A DNA stretch of 9,403 nt from Armatimonadota bacterium (GTDB lineage Bacteria; Armatimonadota; Abditibacteriia; CG2-30-59-28), in contig JACQGJ010000015.1 of the NCBI GenBank assembly GCA_016199605.1, positions 1 to 9,403 of the forward strand, read 5' to 3'. The notes under the pieces were generated by a model, which was not told the origin of the DNA, made no database searches, and saw nothing but the letters and a program-made list of their open reading frames with translations. Numbering within the stretch: position 1 is the first letter of the stretch; every line of letters begins with the position of its first letter. Shown here in pieces: positions 6,443 through 9,403 of the stretch. Made by a program: the position numbers and the translations under genes.

Positions 6443-6798
6443 TGGTTATCCGATCACCCTCGTATGGAAACGGGTGCATTATAGGAGATTGGTGGTTGGT
6501 AGACAAGGGGAACGCTGTCACTATGTGCCTTATCCATCACTCCCTCCCGTCAGGATAATTGATACATGAAGATGACCCCCTCCTCCGAGACGGTTGGTCC
6601 GGCCCTGCCCACCGTTGGAGTCAGAGGTGCAGACCTGACCGCATTGAGGCGAAATAGAACACGCCCCCGCCTCCCCGAGTTCGTCGAAGGGAATTGACCG
6701 GTAGGCTGGCCCACATCGAGCTCGTCGCGCCATTCTTCGTTTCGAGCGCACTCTCTGGGAGACATCCTTGTCTTGCTCCCGGAGGCGCGTCATGAGTG
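6443..6798 (-). other. Gap between the nitrilase-like gene and aroC
   Basis: The aroC-proximal end holds a strong promoter (6478-6506). The rest (6507-6798) shows no credible gene: two overlapping minus-strand frames of 71 and 87 codons exist but have biased, repetitive composition (Arg/Ser/Gly-rich), no clear ribosome-binding site and no family features. An imperfect hairpin, AGACA (6760-6764) with TGTCT (6769-6773) flanked by GGG and CCC, lies about 20 bases past the hydrolase stop codon and might end that transcript, though no T-run follows on the minus strand. Confidence 0.5.
6478..6506 (-). promoter_or_regulatory. Near-consensus sigma70-type promoter for aroC
   Basis: On the minus strand the -35 box is TTGTCT (6501-6506, 4 of 6 matches), the spacer is exactly 17 bp, and the -10 box is a perfect TATAAT (6478-6483). 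Transcription should start near 6471, leaving a leader of about 29 nt before the aroC ATG. GAGGGTG about 12 bases before the ATG is the likely, somewhat distant, ribosome-binding site. This makes aroC independent of the hydrolase gene upstream. Confidence 0.75.
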
Positions 6799-7743
6799 TC
6801 AGCCAGGCAGATTCCTTCTCCGCAGATAGGCAGAGAGATACTCGTCCATGGATACCAATTGAAATGCCCGGATCACGTCAGGGACTGTTATACTCGGGGA
6901 GAGCGATTCAAGCGTAAACACACTCATGTCCTGGAAGAACTCCAACTGGACCCCGCGACCATATCGGCGAATGATGTCCGCCATCTTTCCTTCGTTGCCT
7001 TCGTCCACAGGGAAGACCGCCTTGTCAAAATTTACGTCGGCTGTATAGACAGGGATGCCGAATCCGAAGCGCAAGGTTTCGTGGCGATAGCCGCCGCCAA
7101 CGACTTCGCGGCCCATGAGGTCCACAATCCGGCTCCAAGCGGGATAGGCAACGACAATGGGGCGCCGGAGTGACGCGGCATAGTAATTCACCTGTTCGCC
7201 CCCATGGAACAGCGAAGGGCACAGGAAGAGGTCTGCGCCGGCCTCCTTCTGCTTTTGAAACACAAACGGAAAGTTCATGTCAAAGCAGATGGCTCCACCG
7301 ACACGAATGCCATCCCAGTCCATCAACCGATTGTCGGCGGCCGGCACGACTCCGTCATCCAGTTCGCTCGATACGGGGCAGGTTTTCACATATCTGCCGA
7401 GGACTCGGCCGCTCTTCGATACGAGGTAAAAGCAATTGAGGACATCCGGGCCTTCTCGGACGTAGAGCGGAACGGTTACAGCGATTCTGCACTTGGCGGC
7501 GCATTCCAGAAGTATGGAGCAGGCGCTCTGCCAGTCCTGGAGGGCCACATCTGATATGGCCAGCGCCAGCGGGTTGCCAGGGCCGTCCCCTCTGTACAGG
7601 TTCAACGTCTCGGGCAATACCGCCAAGTCGCTACCTGTGGCCGCGGCTAACGACACCCAGCGGCAGGCTTCCTCCAGCTTCTCCTCGAAGCTGGAGAAGT
7701 CGCGGTAAGACAGGGCAATGGAAGAGATGCGTCGTATCTTCAT
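6799..7743 (-). CDS. Nitrilase-superfamily carbon-nitrogen hydrolase
   Basis: Enzymes of this superfamily hydrolyse amides, carbamoyl groups or nitriles with a Glu-Lys-Cys triad. The 314-residue product has the triad in its usual settings: Glu45 in AVLPETLNL, Lys120 in GRYVKTCP and Cys153 in GGAICFDMNFP. The strand CPSLFHGGEQVNYYAASLRRPIVVAY (175-200) matches the family's core after the Cys. The C-terminal 60 residues are less conserved. ATG at 7743 is chosen because it begins the conserved first strand and has AAGG about 9 bases upstream; the frame stays open 150 bases further up to another ATG, but that part looks non-coding in this frame. Substrate cannot be told: N-carbamoyl amino acids, simple amides or nitriles are all possible. 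It lies downstream of the enolase-family gene, suggesting a shared pathway. No signal peptide is seen. Confidence 0.88.
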   Translation of the reverse strand: MKIRRISSIALSYRDFSSFEEKLEEACRWVSLAAATGSDLAVLPETLNLYRGDGPGNPLALAISDVALQDWQSACSILLECAAKCRIAVTVPLYVREGPDVLNCFYLVSKSGRVLGRYVKTCPVSSELDDGVVPAADNRLMDWDGIRVGGAICFDMNFPFVFQKQKEAGADLFLCPSLFHGGEQVNYYAASLRRPIVVAYPAWSRIVDLMGREVVGGGYRHETLRFGFGIPVYTADVNFDKAVFPVDEGNEGKMADIIRRYGRGVQLEFFQDMSVFTLESLSPSITVPDVIRAFQLVSMDEYLSAYLRRRNLPG

Positions 7744-8000
7744 AGCTTCGCCTTTTCTTTCCAGTGGGACTCCATTCCCGTAACGCGCAACTGCCGCCGC
7801 GGCAGGATCTCGCCAAACATGGCCACTATGGCGGCCTCGGCGCGGGGAGCTGCCATTCTCCGTGCGCCAAGCGAGATGCAGAGCGCAATGCAACCACGTT
7901 CAGCAGGCACTCCCGCGTCGCTCGTCACTTTTGGCTCATAGGGTTCCGGTTCTGGGCCGCCGTGAGAACTCATCCGTACAGGTTCAGCGAATGCTTGCAT
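7740..8000 (-). CDS. Possible small hypothetical protein between enolase-like and nitrilase-like genes
   Basis: An 86-codon frame fills the space between the two enzyme genes: it starts 17 bp after the upstream stop and its TGA overlaps the hydrolase ATG in an ATGA junction. The second half (RAEAAIVAMFGEILPRRQLRVTGMESHWKEKAKL, residues 53-86) has coding-like composition with GC-rich third codon positions and could form a helix plus strand. The first half is less convincing. No good ribosome-binding site precedes ATG 8000 or the alternative ATG at 7973, and no family is recognised. It may be a small partner protein, a decayed fragment, or a chance open frame. Confidence 0.4.
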   Translation of the reverse strand: MQAFAEPVRMSSHGGPEPEPYEPKVTSDAGVPAERGCIALCISLGARRMAAPRAEAAIVAMFGEILPRRQLRVTGMESHWKEKAKL

Positions 8001-8017
8001 TGGGGAAAGCGTGTTTC

Positions 8018-9163
8018 TCAGGAGATCTTCTCTTTTCTTACTGTAAGCTTTTCAATCGCAGTCATGTCCGGATGCACTCCCAGTCCCGGGGCCTGTCGAA
8101 TAAATATCTTACCCTCGCGGATCTCATAGGGATCAGGGATGGCGGACTGCATGCCATACACTTCCATGTAAAGCTGCTCACATGGCGCGTCGCCTGGAAG
8201 CACGGAGGCCAGTATCTGGTAGGCCGCGGCGCCGGGGCCCAAATAGTGGGTAGAGCCGATCATGGTGGGCATTCCGCCAAGGGCGGCCAGAGAAGCCTTG
8301 AAGATCGCCGGGGAGAAGCCGCCGGCCCAGTTGGCATGGATGTTGACTTGTCCGGCGCAGCGTTCGCGGACAATCTCCATGATGCTCTCAGGCGTACGGA
8401 CCTTCTCGTCAAGCATCAACCGGGCCGGGATTCTCTCGCGGATGTACCGATACGTAGCCCAGTCCGTGTCTATCGGATCCTCGTACACTTCCAGTCCGTA
8501 TTCATAGAGTTCCTTGATGTACGAAATGACCTCATCCGGAGTCATCTTCAAGCCATAATTTGCGTCCATGTAGAACCGCACTTGGGGCCCGGTGCACTCG
8601 CGCACCTTGCGCAGAGTCTCCACGTCGGTCTCACGCGTTCCGATGGGCTTGACTTTGTAATAGCGGAAGCCGTAGCGGCGATACCAGTCGGCGGCGCGCT
8701 CGGCCATGGCATCTGGCGTTTGCGTGTGGACCACCGGCATTCCCCAGACCCAGGGCTTGGCGATGCCGCCGAGCAGCGCCGCCACCGGCAATCCAGCCCG
8801 GCGCCCGACCAGGTCGTGCAGGGCAAAATCAACTGCGTCTACTATGGAGTTCGCGTCGCAGGAACGCATGGAATCCGGCACGAGGTGGCTCAACTTCCGC
8901 GCATCCTGTCCGGGCAGGGCGGCGCACAGGTCCAGCAGTGCTTTCCATTCGTCGAGGTTCGACCGTCCGATGTGGCCGAATTCGTATAACAGGCTCGTCG
9001 CATTGCACTCGCCATGGCCGATCTCTTTGCCGTCGCTGATACTGACAAACAGGCTGTGCAGACCGGCGGGGTCCTGCTCTCCGCCAGTGTAGCTGCCACG
9101 AAACGTCTGTGGCATTCGGCAATGTCGGAGGGTCACCTCGCGAATCGTGATGGGATTGGACAT
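8018..9163 (-). CDS. Mandelate racemase/muconate lactonizing enzyme family protein (enolase superfamily)
   Basis: Members abstract a proton alpha to a carboxylate and stabilise the enolate with Mg2+, giving racemases, dehydratases, cycloisomerases or epimerases. The 381-residue length is normal. The capping domain is about 1-125; the barrel carries the Lys-x-Lys motif YYKVKPIG (K170, K172) and metal ligands D200 (FYMDANYG), E228 (VYEDPID) and D252 (LMLDEKV). On strand six, where Lys (MLE type) or Asp (MR type) stands five residues before the GG pair, this protein has His276 (VNIHANWAGG). On the later strand STHYLGPG (304-311) replaces the usual Glu motif. The reaction is therefore not predictable. 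ATG at 9163 has AAGGAAAG about 5 bases upstream; the frame stays open 43 codons further. It heads the cluster with the hydrolase. Confidence 0.9.
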   Translation of the reverse strand: MSNPITIREVTLRHCRMPQTFRGSYTGGEQDPAGLHSLFVSISDGKEIGHGECNATSLLYEFGHIGRSNLDEWKALLDLCAALPGQDARKLSHLVPDSMRSCDANSIVDAVDFALHDLVGRRAGLPVAALLGGIAKPWVWGMPVVHTQTPDAMAERAADWYRRYGFRYYKVKPIGTRETDVETLRKVRECTGPQVRFYMDANYGLKMTPDEVISYIKELYEYGLEVYEDPIDTDWATYRYIRERIPARLMLDEKVRTPESIMEIVRERCAGQVNIHANWAGGFSPAIFKASLAALGGMPTMIGSTHYLGPGAAAYQILASVLPGDAPCEQLYMEVYGMQSAIPDPYEIREGKIFIRQAPGLGVHPDMTAIEKLTVRKEKIS

Positions 9164-9206
9164 ACGTCTTTCCTTGTTCTGGGATTTCCTGAATAAAAAT
9201 CGGCTT

Positions 9207-9267
9207 ACGACTGTCGTGAGTCTTGTTGACCTCAACGCCGCTTGCATGCGTTCATGTGACGTCATAT
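9207..9267. promoter_or_regulatory. Cluster of palindromes upstream of the enolase-family gene (candidate operators)
   Basis: Three palindromes lie 44-104 bp before the start codon: ACGAC-T-GTCGT (9207-9217), GTTGA-CC-TCAAC (9225-9236), and the 14-bp ATGTGACGTCATAT (9254-9267), symmetric at 12 of 14 positions around TGACGTCA. Paired operators are usual for regulators of catabolic genes. No regulator gene is in the window and no clear -35/-10 pair was found here, so the role is inference. Confidence 0.35.
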
Positions 9268-9275
9268 CCGATTCG

Positions 9276-9403
9276 TCACAACTGATCGTCAACGTCCTCC
9301 AAAGGACGCCCGGACAGTTTCAGGAAGCGTTCGCCCCCTTTGAGGTAGCCCTTTATCAGGTTCATGTCCCCCGGGTAGGTACGGTGCTGTGAGGGTGGAA
9401 GCA
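9276..9403 (-). CDS. C-terminal end of an unidentified protein (partial, runs off the right edge)
   Basis: The minus strand holds an open frame from the window edge to a TGA at 9276-9278, 41 visible codons, including PGDMNLIKGYLKGGERF and ending PLEDVDDQL. The residue mix and codon choice look like real coding sequence, and the orientation matches the enolase-family gene 112 bp further on. No family can be named from this tail. An 81-codon plus-strand frame overlaps it but has no family features. If real, it is probably an earlier member of the same gene cluster. Confidence 0.55.
   Translation of the reverse strand, partial: LPPSQHRTYPGDMNLIKGYLKGGERFLKLSGRPLEDVDDQL

Noticed and set aside
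5393..6484. 363-codon plus-strand frame opposite aroC
   Set aside because: It is the antisense shadow of a gene with unambiguous chorismate synthase signatures; long antisense frames are common in GC-rich genes.
6530..6793. Minus-strand 87-codon frame starting 5 bp after the hydrolase stop, and an overlapping 71-codon frame (6550-6765)
   Set aside because: Composition is Arg/Ser/Gly-rich with no third-position bias, no ribosome-binding site and no recognisable family; it looks like chance open frames in GC-rich spacer DNA.
7744..7893. N-terminal extension of the nitrilase-like protein to an ATG at 7893
   Set aside because: The extra 50 residues do not look like the family; the conserved first strand starts at the ATG at 7743, which has a reasonable ribosome-binding site.
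7862..8989. 375-codon plus-strand frame opposite the enolase-family gene
   Set aside because: Antisense shadow; the minus strand shows the metal ligands and the Lys-x-Lys motif.
9164..9292. N-terminal extension of the enolase-family protein to an ATG at 9292
   Set aside because: The added 43 residues are unlike the family, and the ATG at 9163 has a strong Shine-Dalgarno-like AAGGAAAG in front of it.

Overview
The window reads as a piece of a bacterial chromosome of moderately high GC. Housekeeping genes (ribosomal proteins L21 and L27, Obg GTPase, glutamate 5-kinase, an RNase HI-type protein, chorismate synthase) sit beside a short catabolic-looking cluster (enolase-superfamily enzyme, nitrilase-fold amidohydrolase). 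The gene order L21-L27-Obg-ProB is common in bacteria. The YetA/PcRGLX-like protein and the enolase/nitrilase pair are the sort of genes often met in Planctomycetota, Armatimonadota and related uncultured lineages, but nothing here fixes the phylum.

Left edge (1-164): two near-identical 20-bp direct repeats and a TTGACA end look like the terminus of an insertion sequence lying outside the window. Just inside it is a good sigma70-type promoter (121-149) with an extended -10, which should drive rplU (186-497) and rpmA (570-839). A gap of about 345 bases follows. It has no credible gene but is rich in inverted repeats, including a perfect 12-bp pair that starts in the rpmA stop codon.

Plus-strand block (1185-5347): obg, proB, an RNase HI fused to an unidentified C-terminal domain, and a YetA-like RIFT-barrel protein. 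Each gene overlaps the next (23, 16 and 4 bp), so they are almost certainly co-transcribed and translationally coupled. The block ends 15 bp from the convergent aroC gene.

Minus-strand block (9403-5363, read right to left): the C-terminal end of an unidentified protein, a mandelate racemase/muconate lactonizing enzyme homologue, a possible 86-aa protein, a nitrilase-superfamily hydrolase, a non-coding gap of about 356 bases with a strong promoter at its aroC end, then aroC. The enolase homologue and the hydrolase probably act together on a small carboxylate or amide whose identity cannot be read from the sequence; aroC has its own promoter and is probably a separate unit.

No rRNA, tRNA or CRISPR array was seen. 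The least expected items are the RNase HI fusion, the YetA-like protein coupled to housekeeping genes, and an enolase-superfamily active site with His where Lys or Asp is usual.
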